From assembly GCA_025358615.1 (NCBI GenBank), contig JANYIY010000383.1, forward strand, positions 1 through 32,488: a stretch of 32,488 bases of DNA. Direction: 5' to 3'. The notes beneath the pieces were generated by a model. The model worked only from the letters and a program-made list of their open reading frames with translations, was not told where the DNA came from and ran no database searches. The number at the start of each line of letters is the position of its first letter. The first letter of the stretch is position 1. Shown in pieces: positions 1-8,712 of this stretch. Position numbers and translations under genes: made by a program. The DNA is from Gammaproteobacteria bacterium. GTDB taxonomy: Bacteria > Pseudomonadota > Gammaproteobacteria > Steroidobacterales > Steroidobacteraceae.

Positions 1-1
1 C

Positions 2-1180
2 CAGGGGGCGCTGTTCCGCGAGGCGGCGAGCAGCTTGGGGTACCACCCCTTTCCGCAGCCCTCCTCCAACTTAAGTCAGCCCTACGTCAATCCGGAAGGC
101 ATGAAACTCAATGCCTGCGTCTTCTGCGGGTTTTGCGAACGCCACGCCTGCGAGCACTACGCCAAGTCCACGCCGCAAACCATCATCCTTCCGGTGCTGC
201 TGGCCAATCCGAATTTCGAGCTGCGCACCGGCTGTCAGGTACAGCGCATCAATCTCGACTCGGCCAAGCAGCGCGCAACCGGCGTGACCTACATAGATGC
301 CTTGGGCCGAGAATACGAACAGCCTGCATCTCTGGTGATCAGTTCCGCCTTCGCACTCAACAATGTGCGCATGCTGCTGTTGTCGGGCATCGGCGTGCCC
401 TACGATCCGGCCAACGGGCGGGGCGTCGTCGGCCGCAACTATTCGTATCAAACCACGGGTTCGGTGGCCGCTTTCTTCGGCGAGGACATCATCATCAATC
501 CCTTCATGGCCTCCGGCTCATCCGGTACGGTGATCAATGACTTCGCCGGCGATAACTTCGATCACGGCGGCTTGGGCTTCATCGGCGGATCCTACATCGG
601 TGCCGTCAATTCCAACGGCCGTCCGATTCAATATCACCCGGTACCGCCGGGCACGCCCGCCTGGGGCAGGGACTGGAAGCACGCAGTCGTCAAGCACTAT
701 AACCACACTGTGATGCTGTCCATTCACGGCAGCTCGGTCAGCCAAAGGCAAAATCATTTGGACCTCGATCCCACCTATCGCGACGCGTGGGGTCAGCCGC
801 TGCTGCGCATGACCTTCGACTTTCCGCAGAACGATCTCAAAATGGCGGCGCATGTGACGGCGAAGGCCGAAGGGATCGCCAAAGCCATGGGCGCGAAGCA
901 GGTGGCCGCCAATCCGCGCAAGGCCCCCTACACGATCACGCAATATCAGAGCACCCACAATACCGGCGGCGCGGTCATGGGCGACAATCCCAAAAACAGC
1001 GTGGTCAACCGCTATCTGCAGTCTTGGGACGTGCCGAATGTGTTCGTTATCGGTGCCTCCGCGTATCCGCAGAATGCCAGCTGGAATCCGACCGGCACCC
1101 TGGGCGCATTGACCTACTGGGCGCTCGATGCGATCAAGAACAAGTACCTGAAGAATCCGGGCCGATTGGAATCGGCATGA
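2..1180 (+). CDS. GMC-family flavoprotein dehydrogenase, large subunit (5' end missing)
   Basis: C-terminal part of a glucose-methanol-choline family FAD oxidoreductase. The frame is open to the left edge (QGALFREAASS before the TTG used by the ORF track), so the true start and the N-terminal FAD-binding GxGxxG lie outside the window. Seen: a cysteine cluster CVFCGFCERHAC as in membrane-bound gluconate/fructose dehydrogenase large subunits, and the C-terminal GMC signature with HNTGGAVMG and ASWNPTGTLGALTYWALD, including the active-site His/Asn region. By family it would oxidise a sugar, sugar acid or alcohol in the periplasm and pass electrons through a cytochrome subunit to quinone; the partner subunits would be upstream, outside the window. 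Substrate cannot be told. A small GCCGAT/ATCGGC hairpin overlaps the 3' end. Confidence 0.88.
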   Translation, partial: QGALFREAASSLGYHPFPQPSSNLSQPYVNPEGMKLNACVFCGFCERHACEHYAKSTPQTIILPVLLANPNFELRTGCQVQRINLDSAKQRATGVTYIDALGREYEQPASLVISSAFALNNVRMLLLSGIGVPYDPANGRGVVGRNYSYQTTGSVAAFFGEDIIINPFMASGSSGTVINDFAGDNFDHGGLGFIGGSYIGAVNSNGRPIQYHPVPPGTPAWGRDWKHAVVKHYNHTVMLSIHGSSVSQRQNHLDLDPTYRDAWGQPLLRMTFDFPQNDLKMAAHVTAKAEGIAKAMGAKQVAANPRKAPYTITQYQSTHNTGGAVMGDNPKNSVVNRYLQSWDVPNVFVIGASAYPQNASWNPTGTLGALTYWALDAIKNKYLKNPGRLESA

Positions 1181-1363
1181 AGCCCGGCGGCTTAGGCTTC
1201 GATGACGCCTTGGCGGATGCCGAACGTCGATTCACTGCCGCCAATCCCCGCAGTCACTCGCGCTTTTACACGCGGTGCGCGACTATTTGCTGCGGCTCGC
1301 GGACAACCTTTCGTCGTAGGATTCGGGATAAACTCGGGGCGATTCACACGTAGAGGTCTCACG

Positions 1364-2266
1364 ATGCAACTGCGAACAAGAATTCAGGGCGGCGGCACCC
1401 GTCCGCTCGAGAAATGGGGCGTCGATAGTGAATACGGCACCTTGCGCGAGGTCCTCGTCGGGCCCATCGATCATTTCAAATGGCAGCCGGGTAACGCTGT
1501 CTGCCAGCGCGCCGAACGCGTCGGATTAAAATTCGACCTTGCGGTAGCGCGCCGACAATACGAGGAAATGATCGATGCCTACCGGCAGGCAGACGTGAAC
1601 GTGCATTTTCTTGCCGCAGAACCGGCGTTGCCCTACCAGATCTTTGCACGCGACAGCAGCGTCATGACTCCCTGGGGAGCCGTGATCATGCAGTTGCAAA
1701 AATCCTACCGCCGCGGTGAATACGCAGCCTGCCTGCAATTCTATCTCGATGCCGGCATCCCGATTTACGACATGGTCACCGCGGGCAATGTCGAGGGTGG
1801 CGACTTCATGGTGCTCAAGCCGGGCGTCGCCGCCTGTGGTTACTCGGGCGAACGCTCCATCGAGCCCGCCGTGCGGCAATTGCAAAGCTGGTTCGAGACC
1901 GAAGGTTGGGAATTTCATACCTACGCCTTCGATTCGCATTTTCTGCATTTGGATGTGCAGATGGGCATGCTCGCCGAGGGCCTGGCGGTGGTGTGCGTGG
2001 AAGCAGTCGAGCCTGAACTAGTCGAGTGGTTGCGCTCGAAAGGAATACGCGCCATTGCGGTTCCCTACAGCGACGCCATGCAAATGGGCACCAATGTCGT
2101 GGCTCTGGGTAACGAGCGTGCGCTGGTGCCCGCCTCGAGTAAAAATCTGGTCGCCGCCTGTCGCGCTGAGGGACTCACGGTGTACGACCCCGATGTGTCC
2201 ATGATCGGCAACGGTGGCGGCGCCGTGCACTGTATGTGTCAGGCACTGAGGCGTGATCGTGTTTGA
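1364..2266 (+). CDS. Dimethylarginine dimethylaminohydrolase (DDAH)-like amidinohydrolase
   Basis: A 300-aa protein of the guanidino-group-modifying superfamily (arginine deiminase / DDAH / amidinotransferase). Seen: FARDSSV near residue 97, NVEGGDF (acidic catalytic pair), HLDVQMG (catalytic His) and the C-terminal GGGAVHCMCQ with the nucleophilic Cys, so the Glu-His-Cys active site looks intact. Family members hydrolyse guanidino compounds such as methylarginines through a thiouronium intermediate; whether this one is a hydrolase or a transferase is not certain. I chose ATG 1364 (AGAGG 7 nt upstream) over the track's 1202 start, because the added 54 residues are low-complexity Arg-rich sequence not typical of the family. 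It overlaps the next gene, an amidase, by 14 nt, which suggests translational coupling and a joint nitrogen-scavenging role (inference). Confidence 0.85.
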   Translation: MQLRTRIQGGGTRPLEKWGVDSEYGTLREVLVGPIDHFKWQPGNAVCQRAERVGLKFDLAVARRQYEEMIDAYRQADVNVHFLAAEPALPYQIFARDSSVMTPWGAVIMQLQKSYRRGEYAACLQFYLDAGIPIYDMVTAGNVEGGDFMVLKPGVAACGYSGERSIEPAVRQLQSWFETEGWEFHTYAFDSHFLHLDVQMGMLAEGLAVVCVEAVEPELVEWLRSKGIRAIAVPYSDAMQMGTNVVALGNERALVPASSKNLVAACRAEGLTVYDPDVSMIGNGGGAVHCMCQALRRDRV

Positions 2267-3839
2267 GCCCTCTGATATCTCGCGCCGCAACTTTGTGCTG
2301 GGCACGACGGCCACGGTGGCGATGTCGGCGGCCGGCGGCAAGGGCGGCTCCGGGGTTGGCCCGACGGCAGACGGAGCAAAGTCAGGCAGCGCGACGCCGC
2401 CCGGCGCAGCGGCGCCCGGCGACTCCCCTCTTTGCAATCTCAGCGCCGTGGAAGCAGTCGCGCATATGTCGCAGGGATCTCTCACCTCCGAGCGCTACGC
2501 GGAGGCGCTGCTCGCACGCTGTCGCGCGGCGCACAGCCTCAATGCCTTCATTACCTTGGAGCCGGCACGCGTGCTCGAGGACGCGCGAGCCCGCGATCGC
2601 GAACGGCTTGCCGGCGGCAAGCCTGGACCGCTGTTCGGTCTTCCCATACCCGTCAAAGACAGCGTCAATACGCGCGACTACCCGACCACCGGCGGCACGC
2701 CGGCGCTGCGGCATTTTCGCCCCAAGCAAGACGCTCCGGTGGTCGCCGGCCTGCGGGCCGCTGGCGCCCTGGTTCTCGGCAAGACGAACTTGCACGAGCT
2801 CTCGTACGGTTGGACCAGTAATAATCTCGCATTCGGCGCAGTGCATAACCCCTACGATGTGTCCTGCATTCCCGGCGGCAGCAGCGGTGGGACTGCCGCC
2901 GCGATCGCCGCGCGTCTCGCTCCGCTCGGCGTCGCCGAAGACACCGAGGGCTCCATTCGCGTACCGGCGGCGTTGTGTGGCATTGTCGGCTTTCGGCCGA
3001 CCACCGGCCGCTATTCGACCAAGGGATGCGTACCGATTTCGCCGCTCTTCGATCAGGTGGGACCGCTCGCGCGCAACGTCGCGGATCTCGCGCTATTTGA
3101 TTCGGTGGTCGCCAACGATTGGCACAAGCTCGACGCCGCTCCGCTCAAAGGCGTGCGCATTGGTGTGGTTCGCGATTATTGGTTCACGGATCTTGATCCG
3201 CAGATCCTGCAATTGACGGAACTCGCCCTTGCACGGCTCAAGGAGGCCGGCGCACAAGTCATCGATACCCAGCTGCCGGGACTCGGGCCGCTCATCGAGC
3301 TGACCACCGATGTCATTCAAAATCACGATGTGCGCGTTGCGCTGACGCGTTACTTGGATGAGTACGGCGCCGGCGTAGACTTCGAGAGCTTGGTCGCCCG
3401 TGCCAGCCCCGACATTCAGCGCGTGTTTCGCAGCGATGTCATGCCGGGCGGCGCCAATTTCGTCACCGATGCGGTCTACGCGGCAGCGCGCGATCAGCAC
3501 TTGCCGGCGCTGCGCCGCCTTTACCTGGATTACTTCGCGCGGACACAGGTGGCCGCGATGGTATTCCCAACCACATTGGTCGCGGCGCCAAAAATAGGCG
3601 AGGAGACCCGTGTGATGGCCGGCGATCGTGCACTGCCCTTCGACGTCGCCGTCGCCCGCAACATCGCGCCCGGTAGCACCGCCGGTCTGCCGGGCTTGGT
3701 GCTGCCCGTCGGGCTTGATAAGGGTGGCCTGCCGGTGTCAATCGAGTTCGATGCGCCGGCCGGACACGACCGCGCACTGTTGGCACTCGGCTTAAGCGCG
3801 GAATACGCTCTGGGAACATTGCCGGCCCCGCAGATCTAG
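2253..3839 (+). CDS. Amidase-signature family amidase, Tat-exported
   Basis: A 528-aa amidase. An N-terminal twin-arginine motif (SRRNFVLG) followed by a small hydrophobic Ala-rich stretch and a Gly/Pro-rich linker indicates Tat export to the periplasm. The amidase-signature core is clear: catalytic Lys in PIPVKDS, cis-Ser in PGGSSGGTAAA, and the nucleophile Ser in DTEGSIRVPA, followed by CGIVGFRPTTGR. The usual DTGGSIR has one Gly replaced by Glu here. The start is GTG 2253 (GTG 2259 also possible), overlapping the upstream DDAH-like gene. The substrate is unknown; the coupling suggests an amide linked to the guanidino substrate of its neighbour, but the neighbour has no signal peptide, so the two would act in different compartments. 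The gene ends 43 nt from the convergent DUF2474 gene. Confidence 0.88.
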   Translation: MIVFEPSDISRRNFVLGTTATVAMSAAGGKGGSGVGPTADGAKSGSATPPGAAAPGDSPLCNLSAVEAVAHMSQGSLTSERYAEALLARCRAAHSLNAFITLEPARVLEDARARDRERLAGGKPGPLFGLPIPVKDSVNTRDYPTTGGTPALRHFRPKQDAPVVAGLRAAGALVLGKTNLHELSYGWTSNNLAFGAVHNPYDVSCIPGGSSGGTAAAIAARLAPLGVAEDTEGSIRVPAALCGIVGFRPTTGRYSTKGCVPISPLFDQVGPLARNVADLALFDSVVANDWHKLDAAPLKGVRIGVVRDYWFTDLDPQILQLTELALARLKEAGAQVIDTQLPGLGPLIELTTDVIQNHDVRVALTRYLDEYGAGVDFESLVARASPDIQRVFRSDVMPGGANFVTDAVYAAARDQHLPALRRLYLDYFARTQVAAMVFPTTLVAAPKIGEETRVMAGDRALPFDVAVARNIAPGSTAGLPGLVLPVGLDKGGLPVSIEFDAPAGHDRALLALGLSAEYALGTLPAPQI

Positions 3840-3882
3840 GCAATTACACGCCTTCGCGCTCGACATTCTTGGGTTTGATGCG

Positions 3883-4005
3883 TCAGTGATTGATCAGGAA
3901 TTTGATCAGCATCGCGACTACTGCGAGTACCGCGACGCTAGCCGACCAGATAGCCAGCATCCACAGAAGCCTTTTGTACAGGGGAGCGGGCGGCTCCTGG
4001 TTCAA
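3883..4005 (-). CDS. DUF2474 small membrane protein of cytochrome bd oxidase
   Basis: A 40-aa single-span membrane protein: a short Pro-rich N-terminus, YKRLLWM, then a hydrophobic helix ending LIKFLINH. This pattern matches DUF2474, the small subunit commonly encoded just after CIO-type cydAB, which stabilises or assembles the oxidase. The ORF track merged it into a longer 96-aa shadow frame. I place the start at TTG 4005, whose bases overlap the cydB stop (TTGA), so translation is probably coupled to cydB. Other upstream starts would lie within cydB. Last gene of the cydA-cydB-DUF2474 operon. Confidence 0.8.
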   Translation of the reverse strand: MNQEPPAPLYKRLLWMLAIWSASVAVLAVVAMLIKFLINH

Positions 4006-5003
4006 TGGTACCGGCCCTGCCCGACCTTGCCGCGAAACACCCAGTAAGCCCAGGCCGTATAACCCAGTATCAGCGGCATGAGTACGCACACGCCGACCAA
4101 CATGAATACTTGACTGCTGCGCGGAGCGGCGGCCTGCCAGATCGACAGGCGGCCGGGAATGACATCCGGCCACAAGGAGATCGCCAGACCCAGCATGGAC
4201 AAGCCAAACAAACTTAAAGTAAGAATGAAGGGCAGGAAATCGCGACCCTTGCCGATAGACCGATACAGAAGAAATCCGATCGCCGCTACCACCACGGGCA
4301 TTACGGCCAAGGCTAGGATGCCGGGCCAGGTAAACCAGGTCTCATAGTACTTGTCGCTTAAGAATGGGGTGTAGATGCTGACCGCGGCAATCGCCGCCAG
4401 CAGCCCCAGGGTCAACGGCTTGGCGAGGCGGCGAGCATCGTCGTGAACCGCTCCAGACGTCTTCCAGATCAGCCAACATGCGCCCAGCAGCGCATAGCCC
4501 ACCACCAGGCACAGCCCGGTCAGAACGCTGAAAGGGGTGATCCAATCCCAATAGCCACCCGCGTAGGCACGGCCGCTGATTTGAATTCCCTGCAGCAGCG
4601 CGCCCAAGGTCACGCCCTGCGCGAAAGTTGCAACGATGGAGCCGATGCAAAATCCCGCGTCCCAACGCGCGCGGTGGCCCGGATCCCGCCAGCGGAACTC
4701 GAAAGCAACGCCGCGAAACACCAGTCCCAACAACATGGCGATGATCGGGGCGTACAAGGCCGGCATGATGATGGCATAGGCCAGCGGAAAAGCCGCCATT
4801 AATCCGCCGCCGCCCAGCACCAACCAGGTTTCGTTGCCGTCCCATACGGGAGCGATGGCATTCATCGCCATGTCCCGTTCGGTTCCCACCTTGAATCGCG
4901 TGAACAGAATGGCTATTCCCAAATCGAAGCCATCCATGACCACGTACATCGCAATGGCGAATGCGATGATCCCGGCCCATACCATGGTTAAACTGTCGTA
5001 CAT
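4002..5003 (-). CDS. cydB: Cytochrome bd (CIO-type) ubiquinol oxidase subunit II
   Basis: A 333-aa polytopic membrane protein, standard length for CydB/CioB. Seen: N-terminal VMDGFDLGIAIL, the conserved APVWDGNETWLVLGGGGLMAAFP, and FRGVAFEFRW. It forms the heterodimer with CydA that reduces O2 to water with quinol electrons in the cytoplasmic membrane. The start is ATG 5003, overlapping the cydA stop as TGATG; the track's TTG 5006 start adds one residue. The sequence is closer to the CIO (cyanide-insensitive) group than to the E. coli bd-I subunit, judged from its partner and the DUF2474 gene. Confidence 0.95.
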   Translation of the reverse strand: MYDSLTMVWAGIIAFAIAMYVVMDGFDLGIAILFTRFKVGTERDMAMNAIAPVWDGNETWLVLGGGGLMAAFPLAYAIIMPALYAPIIAMLLGLVFRGVAFEFRWRDPGHRARWDAGFCIGSIVATFAQGVTLGALLQGIQISGRAYAGGYWDWITPFSVLTGLCLVVGYALLGACWLIWKTSGAVHDDARRLAKPLTLGLLAAIAAVSIYTPFLSDKYYETWFTWPGILALAVMPVVVAAIGFLLYRSIGKGRDFLPFILTLSLFGLSMLGLAISLWPDVIPGRLSIWQAAAPRSSQVFMLVGVCVLMPLILGYTAWAYWVFRGKVGQGRYH

Positions 5004-6409
5004 CAATCGCCTCCGCCCGCTTTCAGCCCGGCTGCCGGAGTAATTCCGGCACTACGAATCGGCGTCGCATCGGGCAAGGGCTCATGGGTACTCGGCGGCT
5101 TGGCCATCAGTTTCAAGATGTAGATCGCGCCCGACGTAAACGCCGCGAAGTAAACCACGACGAATGCGATCAGCGAGCCCGTCACCCCGGGGCTCGCTAT
5201 GGGCGAGACGGATTCCGCGGTGCGCAGTAGGCGGTAGACGGTAAATGGCTGCCGGCCCACCTCGGTGGTGACCCACCCGGCGATGACGGCCATGAAACCT
5301 GCCGGCCCCATCAATACTGCAAGGCGATGCAACAAGGTCCACTCGAATAACTTGCCGCGCAGCCGAGCCAACAAGCTGAAAAGGCCCAGAGCCAGCATCG
5401 CAAGGCCCAGTGTCACCATGATGCGAAACGACCAGAAAATGATTCCCACCGGCGGCCAGTCGCGGCGTGGGATGGTGTCCAATCCCGCCAGTGGCGCATT
5501 CAGATCATGCGCTAGGACCAGCGACGAGAGCTTGGGGATCTCCAGACTGAAGTCCATGCGGCGCTTCTCTTCATTGGGGATGCCGAGAAGTACCAGTGGC
5601 GCGCCCCGCGCATAGGAATCGAAATGCCCTTCCATCGCCATGACTTTGGCCGGCTGGTGTTCCTGTGTGTTCAACCCCTGAGCATCGCCGGCGAGGATTT
5701 GCAGCGGAGCAACCAGGGCCGCCATCCACATGGCCATGGAAAACATGGTGCGGGCGCCGGCATTAGTTCGGTCCTTCAGCAGGTGCCAGGCACCGACGCC
5801 GCCCACCGCCAGCGAGGTGGTGAGGAACGCGCCGATGACGGTGTGCACTAAACGATACGGAAAACTCGGGTTGAAAATGATTTCGAGCCACGAACCCTTC
5901 GGCGCAAACTGACCGACCTCGTTCATGATCCATCCGGTCGGTGTTTGCATCCAGCTGTTCGCCGCCAAGATCCAGGTGGCTGAGATGAGTGTGCCGACCG
6001 CCACCATGCAGGTCGCTAGAAAATGCAGCTTGGGTCCCACCTTCTTGATGCCGAACAGCATCACTCCGAGAAAGCCGGCCTCGAGGAAAAAGGCCGAGAG
6101 TACTTCGTAGGCCATGAGCGGGCCGATGATCGGACCCGCCTTGTCCGAAAACACCGCCCAGTTCGTCCCGAACTGGTAGGACAAGACGATGCCGGAGACG
6201 ACGCCCATGGCGAAAACAATGGCAAAGATCTTGATCCAGTAGCGATACAAATTATCGTAGACCGGTTTGCCGGTCCTCAGCCAGAGCGATTCGAGAACTG
6301 CCAGATAACTTGCCAGGCCAATGGAGAACGCCGGAAATATGAAATGGAAAGAGACCGTGAACGCAAATTGCGCCCGCGCCAGATTGAGTGCCGTTACGGT
6401 TCCCGTCAT
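5003..6409 (-). CDS. cydA: Cytochrome bd (CIO-type) ubiquinol oxidase subunit I
   Basis: A 468-aa subunit carrying the hemes. Seen: N-terminal LARAQFAFTVSFHFIFPAFSIGLA with the heme-ligand His at about residue 22, PYRLVHTVIGAF with the second His ligand, and GWVTTEVGRQPF. The periplasmic Q-loop is short, and the N-terminus resembles CioA of Pseudomonas, so this is a CIO-type (short Q-loop) oxidase. It oxidises quinol and reduces O2 without proton pumping, is often tolerant of cyanide and sulfide, and suits low oxygen or respiratory inhibitors. First gene of the operon; 154 nt separate it from the mocR stop, where its promoter should lie, though I see no convincing -35/-10 pair there. Confidence 0.95.
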   Translation of the reverse strand: MTGTVTALNLARAQFAFTVSFHFIFPAFSIGLASYLAVLESLWLRTGKPVYDNLYRYWIKIFAIVFAMGVVSGIVLSYQFGTNWAVFSDKAGPIIGPLMAYEVLSAFFLEAGFLGVMLFGIKKVGPKLHFLATCMVAVGTLISATWILAANSWMQTPTGWIMNEVGQFAPKGSWLEIIFNPSFPYRLVHTVIGAFLTTSLAVGGVGAWHLLKDRTNAGARTMFSMAMWMAALVAPLQILAGDAQGLNTQEHQPAKVMAMEGHFDSYARGAPLVLLGIPNEEKRRMDFSLEIPKLSSLVLAHDLNAPLAGLDTIPRRDWPPVGIIFWSFRIMVTLGLAMLALGLFSLLARLRGKLFEWTLLHRLAVLMGPAGFMAVIAGWVTTEVGRQPFTVYRLLRTAESVSPIASPGVTGSLIAFVVVYFAAFTSGAIYILKLMAKPPSTHEPLPDATPIRSAGITPAAGLKAGGGD

Positions 6410-6563
6410 GCGCTACCCTATTGCAACTATCGTCGCCTCTTGGACGGTGAGTTTACTCCTGGAAAAGCCAACCGTATGCCATGTCGCGTCGCCGACTCGC
6501 GCGCGCCCGCCGGTTCCGCAGCACATCCATGACCGAGAAGCCCGAACGCGCCCACACCTGGGA

Positions 6564-7982
6564 CTATTTGCGCCGCAGGTAGTGAACCTCAGCCTTGGGC
6601 GGAAGCGACGCTGCGTTTCGCAGAAACTGCCCGAGACGAACATCGCAACTGTGCGCGACATTGAATCGCAAATAATCGGCGTAGCTCCCGGTGGGCGAGA
6701 ACAGCGATCCTTTAGCGAGCAGAATTCCTGCCTCCAACGCCCGTCGCACCAGGCTGTCCGAGTCCTTCATGGACTCGAACCGTCCCCACAGAAATAGGCC
6801 GTCGGCGGGGCCGAGCGTCACGCCGGCCTCCGTGAGAACCTCTCGCGCACGTTGCCGATACTGCGCAAGCTTGCCGCCGACCTTGAGGGTGTGGCGCAAA
6901 TATCGGCCCGAATCGAGCACCGCCTCGACGATGACTTCGCTCAAGGATGGCGTGCCGAGCACACTGAGGATTTTCTGGCCGACGATCCGATCGACGGCCT
7001 CGCGCGGCACGGCCATGAAGCCCACGCGCAAGGCGGGGCTCAATAACTTCGAGAAGCTGCCCACATAGTAGGTACGGCGCAGCCCGTCCAGCGGGGCCAG
7101 TCGGGTCGCTCCCTTGGGCGCAATCGCGCCGTAGACGTCATCTTCGATGACGGCAAGCCCGCGGCTTTCCGCCAGCGCCAGCAATCGATGACAATTCGCG
7201 GCAGATGTAGTGCCGCCGGTGGGATTGTGCAGCAGGGTCTGGGTGACGAAGGCCTTGGGCTTGAAGGATTTGACGGCATCTTCGAAGGCCGCGAGATCTG
7301 GACCGTCTGTCAGGCGCGGCACTGGCACCAGATTCAAGTCCATGGCTCGCGCCTGTGCCGAATAAAACAAATAGCCAGGGTCCTCCACGATCAGCGAATC
7401 GCCGGCCTGCAACAGGGTGCGAAGCAGCAGATCGAGCGACTGAGTGGCGCCGATGGTGGTGATGATCTGGGTCGGGTGGGCGGCGATGCCCACCCCGGCC
7501 AGATGGTCCGACAGCTGGCGCCGCAGGCCCAGGTGTCCCTGCGCGGGCGCAGTTGCCTGCAATGCGTTTCTGGCCTTGGCGACGCGTGCCACCAACGCAC
7601 CCGGCACCACATCGCTCAGCCAGGCCTCCGGCAGAAATCCCGACCCACTGCGCACGACGGCGCCGCTCGAGTCCAGTGCCTGCAACGCGAATCCGACGGC
7701 ATCGACGGGGTCTGCCAGGGCGGCACTTAAATCGCCGGCGTGAGACTTCGCTGCGCCGATCACGAAATAGCCGGCACCGGCGCGCGCTTCGATCAGATTG
7801 CGGGCGATCAGCCGGTCGTAGCCTGCGATCACGGTAAAGGTGCTGACGTTCAATCGCGCCGCCATCTGACGCACGGAAGGCAAGCGGGAACCCGCGCCAA
7901 GTTGGCCGCGCTGAATGAGAGCCGCTAAACCATCGGCGATCTGCGTCGTCAGAGGTGGGCCGTTGCGGTCGAGTTCTATCAT
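6564..7982 (-). CDS. MocR-type transcriptional regulator (GntR HTH + aminotransferase fold)
   Basis: A 472-aa two-domain regulator. Residues about 1-75 form a GntR winged helix (PPLTTQIADGLAALIQRGQL, LPSVRQMAARLNVSTFTV); the rest is a fold-type I PLP aminotransferase domain with TLLHNPTGGTTS, VIEDDVYG and the PLP-binding Lys in YVGSFSKLLSPALRVGF. MocR proteins sense amino acids or PLP-linked ligands and usually control a neighbouring transporter or metabolic gene. I chose ATG 7982 (MIELDRNGPP), 1 nt after the lysE stop, instead of the track's longer start inside lysE. The lysE-mocR pair is likely one transcript, with the target site upstream of lysE. Confidence 0.92.
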   Translation of the reverse strand: MIELDRNGPPLTTQIADGLAALIQRGQLGAGSRLPSVRQMAARLNVSTFTVIAGYDRLIARNLIEARAGAGYFVIGAAKSHAGDLSAALADPVDAVGFALQALDSSGAVVRSGSGFLPEAWLSDVVPGALVARVAKARNALQATAPAQGHLGLRRQLSDHLAGVGIAAHPTQIITTIGATQSLDLLLRTLLQAGDSLIVEDPGYLFYSAQARAMDLNLVPVPRLTDGPDLAAFEDAVKSFKPKAFVTQTLLHNPTGGTTSAANCHRLLALAESRGLAVIEDDVYGAIAPKGATRLAPLDGLRRTYYVGSFSKLLSPALRVGFMAVPREAVDRIVGQKILSVLGTPSLSEVIVEAVLDSGRYLRHTLKVGGKLAQYRQRAREVLTEAGVTLGPADGLFLWGRFESMKDSDSLVRRALEAGILLAKGSLFSPTGSYADYLRFNVAHSCDVRLGQFLRNAASLPPKAEVHYLRRK

Positions 7983-7983
7983 T

Positions 7984-8574
7984 CTACGTGGCCACCATGT
8001 GCCAGGCCGTGAGCAACAGTAGAGCCCCCATGATGCCATTGAAGACCGCACCACGCCTGGGCGACTCGAGCCAGGTGCGCAATGCATCGCCGAAGGCGGC
8101 CCAGCTGGTCACGCACGGCAGGTTGACGACGATGAGCACCACCCCCATGAGAAGCAGCGCAACGCGCAGATCGCCGAGCTTGGGCACGAAGACACTGGCG
8201 GTGGTGAGGGCCATGATCCACGCCTTAGGATTCACAGCCTGGAAAATCATGCCCTCCCACAGAGTCAACGGTTTCGCCACCAGCGCCGAACCCACCGGCC
8301 CCGCGCGCAGCAGTTTGCAAGCGAGATATGCAAGATAGGCGGCGCCCACCCAGGACAACCATGCCGGCGGCCCCGACAGGTGGTTCCAGGCTAGCCCGAC
8401 GACCGCGCACACCGCCAGAGTCTGCAAGGTGAACCCATAGGTGATGCCTAGAATGTGCGGCATGGTGCGCTTGAGGCCGAAATTTGCGCCGGACGACAGC
8501 ACCATCACATTGTTGGGTCCGGGAGTTATCGACATGACCAACGCATAGCTGATAAAGGCAATCCATTCGGACAT
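7984..8574 (-). CDS. LysE/RhtB-family amino acid exporter
   Basis: A 196-aa membrane protein with about six helices. Seen: the N-terminal family signature SYALVMSITPGPNNVMVLSSGANFGLKRTMPHILG and the central FQAVNPKAWIMAL. Family members export amino acids or related compounds. ATG 8574 (MSEWIAFISY) was chosen; the track extends 21 residues further into non-membrane Arg-rich sequence. It is followed at 1 nt by the mocR gene, a typical regulator/exporter pairing. The 138 nt upstream contain a 7-bp inverted repeat that could be the operator. Confidence 0.93.
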   Translation of the reverse strand: MSEWIAFISYALVMSITPGPNNVMVLSSGANFGLKRTMPHILGITYGFTLQTLAVCAVVGLAWNHLSGPPAWLSWVGAAYLAYLACKLLRAGPVGSALVAKPLTLWEGMIFQAVNPKAWIMALTTASVFVPKLGDLRVALLLMGVVLIVVNLPCVTSWAAFGDALRTWLESPRRGAVFNGIMGALLLLTAWHMVAT

Positions 8575-8654
8575 TTGCGCACTCGGGTTTCTGTGACGCC
8601 TCCACGGTAAGGCAATTCGCGGCGCCCGGACATACACTGCGCGCAGCGCGCAAC

Positions 8655-8678
8655 GCCGAACTGTTGTGTTGGTTCGGC
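8655..8678. promoter_or_regulatory. Inverted repeat upstream of lysE-mocR (candidate operator)
   Basis: GCCGAAC and GTTCGGC arms of 7 bp separated by 10 nt, in the 138-nt gap between the ammonia-lyase-like gene and lysE. Arm centres are 17 nt apart. There is no T tract after it on either strand, which argues against a terminator and for a protein-binding site, for example of the adjacent MocR. This is positional inference. Confidence 0.4.
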
Positions 8679-8712
8679 CGATACAGTGCCCCGGCGCCGT
8701 CTCGATCCCGAG

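Noticed and set aside
1161-1176. GCCGAT-TGGA-ATCGGC hairpin at the end of the GMC gene
   Set aside because: Inside coding sequence and not followed by a T tract, so it is not called a terminator.
2263-3216. 317-aa plus-strand ORF
   Set aside because: Arg/Pro-rich shadow frame of the amidase.
6410-6563. Intergenic region upstream of cydA searched for FNR/ArcA-like or sigma-70 elements
   Set aside because: No convincing pair of hexamers or TTGAT-N4-ATCAA site was seen.
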